The notes under the pieces: model-generated
Told to the model about the DNA's origin: nothing
Seen by the model: only the letters and a program-made list of their open reading frames with translations
The model's database searches: none
Shown: one piece after another, positions 22,513 through 34,548 of the stretch
Numbering within the stretch: the first letter of the stretch is position 1
How the letters are laid out: each line of letters begins with the position of its first letter
From: Toxoplasma gondii ME49
Lineage: Eukaryota > Apicomplexa > Conoidasida > Eucoccidiorida > Sarcocystidae
Direction: 5' to 3'
Assembly (NCBI RefSeq): GCF_000006565.2
Contig: NC_031475.1
Coordinates: 2,939,189 to 3,003,188, forward strand
Length of the DNA: 64,000 nt
Program-made: the position numbers and the translations under genes

Positions 22513-25500
22513 GTAGGGAATGAGACTGAGGAGGAGATAGTGGGATAGCCGAGTTATATATAGATATAAAGACATACAGAAAGAGAGACAAATTAAATCG
22601 CTGCTGCCGAAGCAAGAAAACCCTTCTGTGTCTCCGATCGTACCCGCTTGTTCGCCTCGGGCAAGGGCAACGGCTTTGAGAAGAAGCAGAAAGTTTTCAA
22701 AGTCCGGACCGTCGAGCGAAGCCGCCAATCCCGAGTCCAGGAAGACAAGCTGCAGCTGCGGCGAGAAGCAAGAGTCGCGAATCCTCACTTCGCTCTCCCC
22801 GTGGTCCTCTTCTACACTCGAAAGAGATGAAGGCGAGGAAGAGAAAGAGGCAGAAGATGAACTAGAGGCAGAAGATGAACTAGAGGGAGAAGATGAAGTA
22901 GAGGGAGAAAGAGGAGGAGAAGAGGAAGGAGCGGCAGCAGGAGAAAGTGACTGCGTTTGCGGACGGTGACTGCGATCGTTGGAGTCGCGCGGCCCGAAGC
23001 GAGCAAGCGGGATGACAGGAATGGCACTGCTCGCATGTTTTGAAAGAGCTCCGACAGACTGCAGATACAAGATCGGGCACTCAAAGGAGAAGAGGACTTG
23101 TGGAGACGCGAAAGAGAGCAGCAGGAAGTCGCGCGTGGATGCCGAACGAGTGCTACCGTCGAACAAGAACGCAGCAGCGTCAAACGCGGGTGAGGACACC
23201 AACAAACCAGACATGAACTCTGCCAGGTTAGCTCGAGACATCTCATCTAAAAGCCTCACGTCCCCCAGGTGAGCTGGAGTGTCTAGACATCCCGGGGTCG
23301 CGAGCAGTCTCCTGTCGCCGTTTTTGCACAGGAGACGCATGCAGCGGATCCTCTTGTCTCCGACGCACCTGAACGCGTTCCAAGCTCTCGGTTTCTCCTT
23401 CGCCGGCCTCCTGCCCGCCAGCAGTCGCCTGCGTCGTAGACTCGTCGGGCGGAAGTAGAACGCGGGCGCGACGCAGCAAGACGTTCCCGGGGTGGAGATC
23501 TGCATGCAGGAAGTTGTTGAGGAGCAGCATTTGCAGAAAGGCATGCAGAGCAGCGAGGCCGATGCGTTCGCGATTCTGAGACAAACAAGCGCACAGCTAA
23601 AGACAGGACATTCAGCGGGTCCTCGGCAGGCCGAGGGAAGGCTGACGAACGATGGGCGCGGGGGCGCCTGAAGGAAAACAGCTTTTCACCGCGTCTACAC
23701 TGAGACTGTGGGGTCATGTTGGTACGCAGTGTCTCGCCACAGGAAGCAAGCTCTTGTCGATTCGCAGACAGAAAAATCTCGGACGACACAGTCTCCCGCT
23801 TCTGCTCTGCCGCGCAGAGGCGGGAGGAGGAGAGAGACAAGAAACGACGACGTGGAACAGGGAGGAGAACGGAGTGGGTGTCGATTCGATCCTGAGAGTT
23901 CTCCACTGGGGCGCCTTTTTTTGCGGCTATCAAACAATTCTCGGCCTTTTCATTGCCTTACCTCGTCTACCTGCCTCGCAGCGATCTTGGCGGCTCTCAC
24001 CAGCTCCGCCTCCAGACTTGACCCATCATCTGTCTCGAGTTCTCCTTCGCTTGCTCTCTTCTTCACTGCCTCCCTCGGATGTGAGCCTCTCTCTTCGCTC
24101 GCGTGGTGACGGATCTCCCCTCCTTCTCTGTCTCCGTGTACGCCTCTGCCAGCTTCGACGTCTCTGTTTGTGTCTCTCATTCGTTTGCGGGCGTCTGCGT
24201 CGAGGAACGTCTGTCGGTCGTCCGACCGAGAAGCGAAGTGCGTCACTGCAGAGAGCAGTCGACTGCCGGTCTCTGCATGCACTTCTCGCGCCGTCGCTCT
24301 GCGGCGCTCGTTGGAGAAGTGAAGCAGCAGGTCGAGGGGGAGTCCTTCTTCAAGAGTCATGACCAACAAGTCTGCGTCGCACAGAGGCAGCAGCGGCAGA
24401 GGAAACGCCACTCCCGGAGGAGCAGACGGCGACGCATTGGACAGCCGAAACGAAGGAAGCAGACTCGCCAGCCAAGGAAATAACGGAGAAAAAAGAGAAG
24501 GAGAAGAAGGAGACGAAGAAGCAGCAGAAGGAGACGAAGAAGATGGAGAAGCGGACGAAGAATGACGGTTCTTCTTCCGTTTGCAGAGTGGAGAGAGAGA
24601 AGAAGGAAACGATGGCGAAGGTAAGTTGAAGTCGTGGCGAAACCTCATGACATTTGACGCCTCCGTTTCCAAGTTGAGCTGTCTCTGCATCGTCTCTGCA
24701 AATTCCTTGGCTCTGACAGAAATCGGGAGAACAAACACCGCGGGAACCAGCGCTGATGCGGCTACCACCACGACCTGGAGCAACGGTTAAGTCCTAGTGC
24801 ATGCGCGGTTGAGACGCCTAACGAAATGCCCCCCAAGAATAAGGAACGCCGAATCCCTAAATAAGACGGAGACCGTAAATCGACAGCGAAGAGATTCAGA
24901 GCGCCTCCGAAAATGTCTTACGGGGCTGAGACAACGCATGCATCCCAAAAGGTCGCTGGGTGTGGAAGCGAAATACGCAGAAATACGCAGGTGACACGGT
25001 GATGCAGTCGCAACTCGGTGAAAAGGACCGTGAAACAGTGGAGTAGACTGAGACACAAACGTTTGTATCTGGACGAAAAGGAAGAACTCCTTCCTGTACA
25101 TTCTTCGCGAGACATGTGCATGGGCGGACAAGGAGAGTAACCAGTGTCTCATCTTGTTTTCCAGTTGGTCCCTGATTCGCGTTCGCAGATATAAAAAAAG
25201 ACAACGCCAGACGTCAGCAGGCATCGGCAAGTAATGCATAGACACATGCATACGTACACGCATATAAATGTATCTATCTATATCTGTATCTATCTACATC
25301 TATCTATATCTGTATATATCTATATCTATATCTATATTTAATATACATATATATATGCATGTATGTGACGAGTACAACAGATGGAAACGGGTCGGCTTCT
25401 CGCGATGTGTCTTTATACCCTGGGGAGAGATTCAGCCACTGCATGCCTGGCAGGCTGTCAACGAGTTTTGCGAGAGCCTGGAGAATAACCAGGTCTGCCT

Positions 25501-28500
25501 CCATGGCATCTCTTGTGTTGGGTTTCACGACCTTCAGAGCCACACACATCCACAGGATCTTTTCGCGCGGGTGCTCTTGCAAATCATGGCGCTCTCCGCT
25601 CGGACGCTCGCAACGTCCGCCAGCTGTTTCTTCCTGTCTCTGCTGTCGCGGAGCCAATCTGTCTGCTTCCCAGACGTCTGGCGAGAGGCGTCCGAGCGCC
25701 ACAGCGTCATCCGACTGCGTTCCACGGGCAAACGCCTTCTCTCTTCGGTCCTCTTCGGCCTCTGCAGAGACCGAGGTCTCCACCACTCTCGCCCCCTCCA
25801 CGGCCAGAGCCGCCGCTCCGGCAGCCAGGGCCCCAGCCGCCCCTGGCGCCGCGGCTGAGGAGACACTGGAGCCCAACGCGCCTGCAGGGCCCGGCGCCGC
25901 GGCTGAGGAGACACTGGAGCCCAACGCGCCTGCAGGACCCGACGCAGCGGCAAGGCCCGCGCAGGTTCCTGCGACAGCCAACGCAGTCGCGCCCGCAGCT
26001 TGTGAGTTCGTGGACGCCTCGCGAGGAGAGTCTCCTTCTGTCTGCGGTGCGTCGAAAGCGTAAAAGGCCTGGGAGAGAAAGTCGCGATGTGTGGGGTCTT
26101 CCAGCCTCACGTGGAGACGGAGGAGGCCTCGAAAAACGACGGCGATGCAGCCACTCCCCACAGGCCTGGAGACGACAGAGAAAAGAAGGACTTCGGTCTC
26201 CGAGTCGGAATCCGGAGAGAGCAGGCGGGAACCGTCAACATAGAGAGGGGAGAGGCGAAAAGACAGACCGAGGCGATCTTGCAAGCGCACAGGATAGAAG
26301 CAAACCGGAGCGTCTACAGGCGCGGAAGGTGCAGGTACACGGAGACAGAACGATGGGAGAAGGCGTTTCGCCTCGCCTTTCATGGAGTCCTACGGTTTCG
26401 AGGTTTGTCCATTCACTGAAAAAACGATGCGTTTCGCTCCTCGTCGGCTGTCAGGCAGAGCTCGACACGAACAGGTTTGCCCAGCGCGACAAGCCCACAA
26501 ACCTTCTCATTCAGTGCCTTGACAGCGACGCACTCCAACGCATACGCTCAGTTGTTCGCGGAGAGCGGAGAGTCGACCCTCGATAAAAGTCCCCATGTTT
26601 CCTTGAAAGAAAACCACCAAATGTACAGCCGGCGATACGTCTCGTAACGGCTGCCTCTGAAACGTCAAGTCTTGCATGCGTCTCTCACTTCGGATCAAGG
26701 ATGAGTTCCTCTTTCCAGTCGTCTCCGAAGCGTGATCTCAGGAGAAGCGCAACGTGTGGATAGGCGAACGCAGACCCTGCCGGTTGCCTCTGGAATCTGG
26801 ACAGAGAACACAGTCCGTCAGAAACAACGCATCGCGTTGGATTGCGTTTGTTCGCCTTTTCTTTTTTTTGCCTGCCGCTTCTTTCTCTCGGCTGCTTGAC
26901 GAGTTTCTGCCCCTGCACGTTCACTAGCCGGTATCCTGTTTCCTTGCTGAAGAAACTTGCGCGGGAGCGAGCGGAGAAACCGACACAAGCGAAGCACAGT
27001 TCCAAGGACCGAGTGAGAACTGGGAGGCAGGCAGATGAAATGAAAAGACCCTCCTGTGCATGCAGAGACGAAACAGCGCGTTACAAGGAAGACGAAAAAA
27101 TGCCAAGGCCGAGGAGGAAGACCACCGAGATCAATGGTACTCAGTGCGCGACGCACACAACACAACAGGCTGGATCTGCGTAGATGGCTTTGCGGTAGAG
27201 TCCACTGGAGCTCGGAAACGAGAGGTGAAACGCCAGCGAATGCGCAAGGTGCCTATGGGGGAATCAAAACGCTGGAAGGTCCCCGGAAGAAGCAAGACAG
27301 GAGCATAGACAGTGGAGACGGAAGGAAAGGCGACAGCGAGTGCGACCGGGCAAAGCCTGAAACACAGAACACCATCGAGTGAAACCGAGCGGAGGACTCA
27401 GGACATCTCCGGAGTGGAACTGCGACCGGAACGCGTTTTCCTTTCAGGGGGCCTACGTCGCGCAGAAGTTGCAAAGGCTCGGGGGAAAAAGGTCGTGGCG
27501 AGTCCCCGCCCACTGCGAGAAACCGCAAAAAGAGAAAAGAAGGCGCAGCCGTGGAAAGAAGTGACAGGCGGAACGGAGAAGGAGAAAAGCAAACAGCGAA
27601 CCACAAAGAGAAAATGCGCGGACAAAAAGAAAAAGAGAAGAACGAGACGCAGGGCGGCAGAACAGCCCTGGCCGACGCAGCTACAGAGAGAGGCAGAGGG
27701 GATGCAAAAGAGAGAAAAAGAGAATGAGAAAGAGGAAGGAAGAGAGAGTTGAAGGCTGAATGAGAGAGAGACGAACGGGCTCTGAGAGTTGCCGAGAGAG
27801 ACACGGAAGGAAACGGTAGTCAACAAGGAAGAAACTGCCCTCCAGCCAAGTCTCACACTGAGGCTTCTCAGCCGAAAGACCAGACACAGAGACGGCCTTT
27901 CTTGTCGCGACAACCCCCGCCCATCCATGTCTCGCGTTGAACGTTCCAAACAGGCTCCGAGTTCGAGAAAGCAGTCGCTCAGACGCACCTGGAGGCACTT
28001 GACGTAGGTGGGTCCAGCAGCAGTCGCAGCTGCGCCAATCATCCGGAACAAGGCTTGCTCGAGAACCTCCTGAAGCGTCTCCGTCGTGTGGCGAGGCGTC
28101 TCCGAGCTGTCCCCCGGTGTATGTACACCGGCCAGGTACCGCAGGCCGGCCAGCGCGAGCACGGCGGCTCCGGCGCAGACTGCAAGGGGGAGGGCGACTG
28201 CGATCAGTTGCAGGACTTTCCACAGCAGCAAGCATTGCCATCTGATGCGCGCAGAAAGCGACTGCTTCTCTTCGGCATTCTCGCCTGCGTCCGCCTCCCA
28301 GGCCTCCGTTTCGGTCTCGGCTTCTGGGGTCACGGTCACGCTGGGCTCCTTCCCCGCGCTCGGCAGTCGGGAGACGCAGAGCGCCGCGAGTTCCTCTTCC
28401 GCCTCGTCGAGAGCGGGAACACCAACGGGGCCGGAGAAAGACGGCGAACGAAGCGAGAACGAGCGGCCTTTCTCGGGATGCAGTCGCCAATCCTCCTCTC

Positions 28501-30609
28501 CCCGAACAGGGCAAAGAAACTGCGTTTCTGCAGTGTCTGCGAATGCGCGACATGCGGCTGGACGGACACCAGCGCAAGACAGAGGGGGGAAGAGACAGCC
28601 GCGAGACAAACGAGAAGACGCAGATGAAGAGGCAGACGAAGAACGGGGAGAAGAAAGAGAATGGGAAGACGGCGAATAGGAAAAAGATGAACTCCGAGAG
28701 AGATACAACGAAATGCGAGAACAGCAAGTTGGAGGAGAGGGACCGAGGGATGATGCTTCATAAGAGCTGTCAGGAGTGACATTTCCTCCTTCCACAACTG
28801 GAAGAAGCTCCGTCCGTTGGTCGCGGCTGAAACGCGCGCCCTGTTCTCTGCTCGGTTCTCTACTTGACTGGAATTTTCTCGGTCGAGTAGACGCCAGCGA
28901 CCCCCCCTTGCCGGCCTCAGATGCTTGTCTTCTGTTGCCTCTGTCTCCACACTCCATCTGACCTTCCGCGCCGCATGTCTTCCGGCCGCGGATTTCCTCT
29001 CTCGTGGTTTCCATTTCCTTCATGCGAGCTACGCGCCTTTCTCGTCGCTCAGCTACCGCGCAACCTCGCGCTATCCCCGATTCTCGACTCCTTGGCTTCC
29101 CGCGACTGTCGCCTGCGGGTGCCCGAACTTCTTGCCTTGTCGACTCATCAGTGTTTTGTCTCTGTGCGGCGGCCTTTCCTCTGAGCGAGCGTTCCTCCTT
29201 CGTCTCTTCGCGCGCGATGCTGTCACCCGCAAGAGTTCCAGCGAGCAACAGACAGAGGAACCCAGTCCGAGCCTGCGAAGAGGCAGACCCAGGCGGCAGG
29301 CGCACTGCATCCGTTCCTTGTTTTTTCTTGCCTCGCTTCTCCCTCTCTCGGTTCTCTTCTGGCTGCCTGCGACGCGACTTCACTCCTTCTCGATCTCTGC
29401 GAGCGCCGCTCTGGCCCGCTCCCTCCGACGCCAGGCTTGAGACTCCCCAAGGAGACAAACACCGACGAGAGAGTCGAGGCGCGACCCAGGAAGGCGCTGA
29501 AGCAGACCGTTCTGCGAAAAGAGAGCCACAAAAGCGAAAGAGGAAAACGCCAGGTGAGAGCAGAACAGCAAGCACAACGAAGACGAGAAAAAGAAGCATG
29601 CAGAAGAGAAAAAAAAGGAGAAGAGGAAACGTGGATACGCGCGGACTGAGAGCGCCAGACATGCGGGAGAGAAGCAAGATGATATGTGGTTAGACACAGA
29701 CCTGGAACCATTCATCTGATATCGGCTCGCGACGGCCGTATCGCTCGAACAAGAGGCGGAACGCTTCTGAAAGCATCCTGGTTGTCCTCGCCTTGGCTCA
29801 AAAAAGAATCCTCTTTTTTATACACTAAACTACGCATGCGAGGAAGAGAAATGAGCAGAAAACTCGCGTTGTTCCTCACACTTACGTCCCCGTCTCAGGC
29901 AGGTCTGTTTACGGCGCAACTGCGAAACGGTAACGACGTCGCCTTCTTGGCCTTCGCCTCTGAGCCGGCCGCACCCTCCATCTCGACTCGGGGGAATATT
30001 CAGCGACCGAAGGTGAGAGCAGAAAGGCAGAGAACGGACCGCAGATCGGAAAAACAAAGGATGCACAGGCGCAGCCGAGAAAGAAGTAAAACGAGAATGA
30101 AAAACAGAGAGAGACGATGAAGAGAGAGAAGAGAGGGGAGAGGGAAGAGAGAGAGAACGAGAGAGAGAAGGAGAGGACAGAATGGAAAGCGAAAGCGTCG
30201 GGAAAGAGTTACGCGAAAGGCCTGTGAGGCAGAGACCCAGTCGCGGCGAGTGAGTGCCAGCAGGAGAGGCTGAAGCGCCTGAGGACAAAGGAGACTCCTG
30301 GGGAGAGAAAAAGCCAGACAGTGACTGCTCGAAAACAGAGTCAGGTCGACAAAACGAGGAGGACAGAAAAGAACCGGAGAGAGGTTGCCAAGGGCGGCAT
30401 CGTAGAGACTCGCGAGGAGCTGACAGCTGAGCAGCAGAGGCAGACGCAGAAGGCAAATGCGGACAGTGAAGAAAGACAGGAGAGAAGGCGCTCTGTTTTC
30501 TTCTTGCGCGAGATGGAAAAGGAAGAAAAGAACGCGCGTGAGGCGACGCCGGACGAGGTGAGGTCGACAGTGCAAGGCGAAACGTGAGGGGCGCAAGAGG
30601 CACCGGCAT
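20494..30609 (-). CDS. ABC1/ADCK2-type UbiB-family atypical kinase
   Basis: UbiB-family atypical kinase; relatives (COQ8/ADCK) support ubiquinone synthesis in mitochondria. Inferred exons: 30609-29886, 29511-27989, a poorly defined exon ending at 26689, 26165-25419, 24712-23962, 23575-23369, 22755-22644, 22156-22056, 21276-21169 and 20676-20494. All joins after 26689 are phase-consistent. Family blocks in order: [14 protein letters not shown] (degenerate KxGQ); [13 protein letters not shown] (nucleotide loop, ADCK2-like); [20 protein letters not shown] with the Lys; [35 protein letters not shown] (catalytic loop); [14 protein letters not shown] (DFG position); [11 protein letters not shown]; and [17 protein letters not shown] near the end. 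The expected Trp block after KCLQ was not placed, so 27988-26690 is uncertain. Large Ser-, Ala- and Arg-rich insertions make it more than about 1500 residues, several times longer than animal ADCK2. The ATG at 30609 is the first clear one in frame. Confidence 0.88.
21061..21162. repeat. (TA)n arrays next to a splice donor
   Basis: TA runs at about 21067-21095 and 21140-21160 lie in the kinase intron 20677-21168. The second begins within about ten bases of the donor GTAAGT of the exon ending at 21169. Confidence 0.9.
21825..21945. repeat. (TA)n arrays in kinase intron
   Basis: TA-rich runs at about 21826-21864 and 21916-21942, separated by ATACACAGATATA-type sequence, inside the intron 21277-22055. 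Confidence 0.9.
22319..22515. repeat. (TA)n and GAGAGA arrays in kinase intron
   Basis: Long TA arrays (about 22381-22440 and 22482-22515) flank a GAGAGAGAGGGAGAG stretch at about 22440-22458. All lie within the intron 22157-22643. Confidence 0.9.
25845..25940. repeat. Two copies of a 48-bp tandem repeat in the kinase coding region
   Basis: Copies at 25845-25892 and 25893-25940 differ by one base near the end. Because 48 is a multiple of three, they read on the minus strand as two copies of a 16-residue unit ([16 protein letters not shown]) in an Ala/Gly/Ser-rich insertion between kinase motifs. Confidence 0.9.
28116..28131. repeat. Dispersed near-palindrome GGTGTATGTACACCGG
   Basis: A copy of the dispersed motif (inverted repeat with one central mismatch) inside the second coding exon of the UbiB-family kinase. 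Confidence 0.75.
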
Positions 30610-32853
30610 AGCGGCCTGTTCAGAGGGCACCGGGGAGGAGACTCTCGACAACAGCGTGCGTTGCTCGAAACGTTTTCTCACGAAGCGAAGAGGCCGTCCT
30701 TTTGCCTTCTTCTTCAACTGTCTCGCGTCCGGTCTCCTGTGGGTCGAGAGTGGCTTGTCTTTTCTTGCGACATAAGCATCTTTTCTTGTTCTCTCCCCAC
30801 TTGGTCCTTCTCCCGACTCTCCCTTCTGCCTGCGCCTCGGTCGTGTACAGTGAGTGCATGCAGACCTTATGTCGCTTGCTGAGGATGTCTCCTCTCGGTG
30901 TGTCTCCGTCAGAGGGATGAAGGCCTAGGTCCGCATCAACCTCAAAGAAAGGACAGTTCTGCAGACGCTACGCGCCTCGCAGAGTTGCTGTGAGCGTGAC
31001 GACGAGGACCGAGAAGAAGCAGAAGAAAAGGAGAAGCAGAGAAGAAGGGCAGAAGAAGGGGAGGGAAGAACGGGAGAAGAAGGGGAGAAGAAGAGGAGAA
31101 GAAAAAAAAGGAGGAAGACAAAAAGAGAGGAAACGAAAGAAAAGAGAGAGGAGACCACAGAGTTGCCGGGCGAAATCTAGCTGCAGCATTGAGCGACAAG
31201 GGATGAAGAAAATTGGAGTCAAGTGTAGGCAAAAGAAAGTACGACTTCTGGATACGCTTTAGGAGGGAGAAGAAAAAAATCTCAGATATATTTAAAGAAA
31301 GAAAAGCCGTTATTCTGTCTTTCTTTTCTCCCTGTTTTACTTCTTCGGAAGACAAGCACACAGCGTGCATGACCTGAACAACTTGCGCAACAGCTGTGTC
31401 GCACAGCGCGCCTCTCGAGTTTCTGTCCGTTTTTTCCTTGTCTATGAGTAACCTTTCTCGCATTTCTTTTCGGTCTCATTTCTCCTTCTCTTCTGTCTGC
31501 ATCTCAGCTTTGCTTCTCCCAACAGATTCTGCTTTGTCGCCTTTCACCCCGTCTATATCTCGTCCCTAATCGTCAATTGGCCTAGTGTTTTCCTTCCCTG
31601 TGCTCCAGATGTCTCTGCGCTCAGAGTATTCTCGATGGCGGGCGTTGTCTGAGAAGTCGTTTTCGAGAAATAGAACAAGATATCACTGATTTGAAGCTAA
31701 CGTCGTTGTGTGGCAAAAGAAGATTCAAAGAGTCTCGCGTCTCACCCAGCCTTTTGGAGGTTGAGGAGCAAACGGGGATGTTTTTTTCAATCTGGTCTTG
31801 TTTTCTACGTGAGATGTTGACTCTTCTAGGAGACGTTCTGTTCTCTCCTCTTGAACCTGCTACATCTGTTTCTCTCTGTGGCTCACGCGTCTCTCCCTCA
31901 CTTTCGCACTGCTGTCTCTGTCTCTCGTCTCAACGCAGTGAATATGCGTACAGCTCATGTCTCTCGGAGAGTTCGGCCGAGTTAATTGACAGTGCTGCTT
32001 CTAGTTAGCGAAAAAATCGCTCCGCCGGCGAGACGAACACTGGACAAGAAGAGATCGGTTGTGGTTTTTTACTTCAGTCTCTCGTTCACCGTTTGTCTCC
32101 TGACTTCGGAGCTTTTCTTTTCATTCGACGATCTCTCGTGTTTTTACTTTGTTGGGTCGCCAGTTTCTCTCGAACCGCCAACTCGCGCTGTGAGCAGACC
32201 CGTGACGCTCCCCAGAAAGAAAGAGCTGGAAAATAGGTAATCGCGTTCGTTAGTTACCTTGCTTCAAGAAGAGAATGAGCGAGAGAAACGTCCTAGAGGT
32301 CGTTCCCCTGTGCCTTTCCTGTCTGGCTTCCGGCAATAAGCAGGAACGCCCAAAGTTCACCGTACGCAGACACGCAGAAAAGACACCGCCGTTGGAGGTA
32401 GAGAATCGAAGAGCCTAGTTTTCGCTTGGGGCGCATGCTTCTTCTCTTTCTTCTGTAGCCATCGGAGTTGTCTACGCTCCGCTGTCCGTTAGATGGATCT
32501 GTGATCTATTATAATACGGTTCTCCTCCGGAAGCGTCTACTGTCCTGGACTACCTGGAACTTAATAACTTTTTATGCAGAGACACAGGTCCGACAACGCA
32601 GGCGGGAAGCTCGGCACTTTGAGAATCAGAAGAAGCAGAAAGCGAAAGTGTGAGGGAGTGGAAGTACCCGAGAGAAACGAGACGAGAGCGACGGTGGCGA
32701 AAGGTACGGTCAGAGAGGTCGCAGGTCGAGACAAAGAGAGAAAACGACCACTGCGAGAGACCGGACGTTGGCACAAGCCGATGACGGAGGTAAAACGCGC
32801 GATACGCTAGAGAAAGAAGTCCACCATGAAGGAACAAAACAGGCAAGTAGGGA
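30610..32853. other. Kinase upstream region, no gene seen
   Basis: About 2.2 kb that should contain the kinase promoter and 5' untranslated region, and the 3' flank of the next minus-strand gene. It includes a strongly purine-rich (plus strand) tract at about 31003-31160. The plus-strand frames at 31.7-32.2 kb have no supporting splice or family evidence. Confidence 0.5.
31003..31160. repeat. Purine-rich (GA/GAA)n tract
   Basis: About 160 bases almost entirely of A and G on the plus strand, forming a polypurine/polypyrimidine tract upstream of the kinase gene. Confidence 0.85.
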
Positions 32854-34548
32854 TCACGGAGCACTGTGGCAAAGAGGTCGAATTGGTGACGCGGATAGAG
32901 AGAGAGAGAGAGTTGCCCTCGAGTAACACAACCCCGTGATACGCAGAGAGGGTGAGGCACTCGAGTTCGACGCATGCAGAGGAATTCTTGAATGTGACAG
33001 AGAGTCAGAGGAACTCGCGGTATTTACAAGGGTGTCTGAAAAAGGCGGTGTGAAAAAGGCGCAGTCCCGCGCTTCTTCAGGATGTTTCCGTGGCAGACCA
33101 GACGCGAGAGCTCGCCGCAGAGAGGAGGTTCCGGCATTTCTTCGCATTTTTTTTCTGGCGGCATGCCCCAGAAAAGCACATGGCATTTTTTCCTTGTCCA
33201 CCGCATCACTCCTTTTCCCCGCGTTGATGGCTTTGCCGTCTCCCGCGAGCTGGATGAGATTCACCCGGTTCGCTGTAGCTTTTCTCCCGCGCCACTCCCG
33301 TGTGTCTGCGAGGCTGCGTGGAGCTCGACGCGCCGACGAGTTTTCCATGAGCTTCTTCGCATTTCCACGGTTTCTTTCGCGCGTCCACGACACTAAAGGG
33401 CCGTTATTTTTGTGCGCAAACACCCGGTCTGAGGAAGAAGCCTTCGTCTCGAGTTTCTTCGGCCAGACTCCTCGAGCGCCTTGAACAGGTCGTGAGAGAC
33501 CGCGCGTGGAAGAAGAGTAGCGATTTCGCAGTGTGCCGCGAGTGTGTTGCACTGCGTGGCGCAGCGCGTCGGAGTCGAGGAAACGGCCATTTTCCCCGTG
33601 GAAAAAACGGGAAGATGTGTGCGTTGTCTTCGAGGAAGTCGCTTCCGTCTGCTGGATCGAAGGCTTGTCCTCACCGCGGACATCCGCCGCGTTTTTCGTC
33701 CGATTCCGCCCGTCAGCTACTTGGAACGCATTCCGGAGAAAAACGCGAATCTGATGCGCCACCAGCTGTACATACACCCGAGAGTTCTGCGTGGTCAGCC
33801 CCGGCGTTTGGCCGCTGCGTTCTCTGCGAATCTGCGACAGTTTCTCCGCTCTCGCGGCTCGTTCGTCTCGGCGAGTCGCGCAGAACCGCTTGCCCATCCC
33901 CTCCCGTCTCCCGCGCCCCGCCACCCAAAAAGCCAGCCGGCCTCGCACGTGGAAACTTGGACGCCTTTCGCGTCTTCCCGACTCCGACCGACTCGCCCGC
34001 TCCCGTTCGCGAGCGCCTCGCGACTTCCACCAGTCCAGAATCCCCATCCATTCCGGCAGGCTCTTCTGCGCCGCCGCCCACCGCCTGCCGTGGTGGCTCT
34101 GGGTGTCGCCTTCCCGCGCTCGCGGGACCTCTTCCGGACGGGCGTTCAGCGCGAATCTCCCCTTTTCTCGGCCTTCCCCGAAGCATGGGAAACGCACAGG
34201 GCCTCGGCGACAGTCCGACGCTCCGGGCCGTGCATGCAGAGCCTGTTCTCGCGGCCAGGCGCCCTGCTGCCGGTCCGGAGTCTTCAGGAGGAGGCCAGCC
34301 GCGCTCGAGTGTGATCGCTTCTGCACTCGCCGCGTTCGGGAACTTCCCGCGACAAAGAGAAACGCATGCAGACCGACAGCGGACGCCCGCCCAACATGCA
34401 GGGTCCACCATGTACAGACGGTAAAAAAACAACTTTTGAGGGTGCCAGCAGCTCTCGGAGACACGAGCTCGATTATGCATCCAGCAGTGTTTCTGCACGT
34501 ATTTCTCTGTGTATACATATGTACAAATGCATGTCTGTATGCATGCAT
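32854..34548 (-). CDS. Arg-rich protein of unknown function
   Basis: A single minus-strand frame is open for about 565 codons, improbable by chance at this base composition. GC content is highest at the third codon position across 33.7-34.3 kb. The likely translation start is unclear. The first residues from the ATG at 34548 look like translated spacer; internal ATGs exist, for example at 34047 (MGILDWWKSRGARERERA). The protein is basic and rich in Arg, Ser and Ala, with a block NSRVYVQLVAHQIRVFLRNAF near 33.75 kb. A donor-like GTAGCT follows that block, so an intron is possible. No family was recognised. Plus-strand frames opposite (33544-34314 and 33492-34424) have a similar composition signal but are much shorter and may be shadows. 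Confidence 0.45.
   Translation of the reverse strand: MHAYRHAFVHMYTQRNTCRNTAGCIIELVSPRAAGTLKSCFFTVCTWWTLHVGRASAVGLHAFLFVAGSSRTRRVQKRSHSSAAGLLLKTPDRQQGAWPREQALHARPGASDCRRGPVRFPCFGEGREKGRFALNARPEEVPRAREGDTQSHHGRRWAAAQKSLPEWMGILDWWKSRGARERERASRSESGRRERRPSFHVRGRLAFWVAGRGRREGMGKRFCATRRDERAARAEKLSQIRRERSGQTPGLTTQNSRVYVQLVAHQIRVFLRNAFQVADGRNRTKNAADVRGEDKPSIQQTEATSSKTTHTSSRFFHGENGRFLDSDALRHAVQHTRGTLRNRYSSSTRGLSRPVQGARGVWPKKLETKASSSDRVFAHKNNGPLVSWTRERNRGNAKKLMENSSARRAPRSLADTREWRGRKATANRVNLIQLAGDGKAINAGKRSDAVDKEKMPCAFLGHAARKKMRRNAGTSSLRRALASGLPRKHPEEARDCAFFTPPFSDTLVNTASSSDSLSHSRIPLHASNSSASPSLRITGLCYSRATLSLSLSASPIRPLCHSAP

Noticed and set aside
22290..22523. Ile-Tyr-rich frames in TA arrays here and elsewhere
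   Set aside because: Simple translation of ATATAT repeats; no start, splice or homology evidence.
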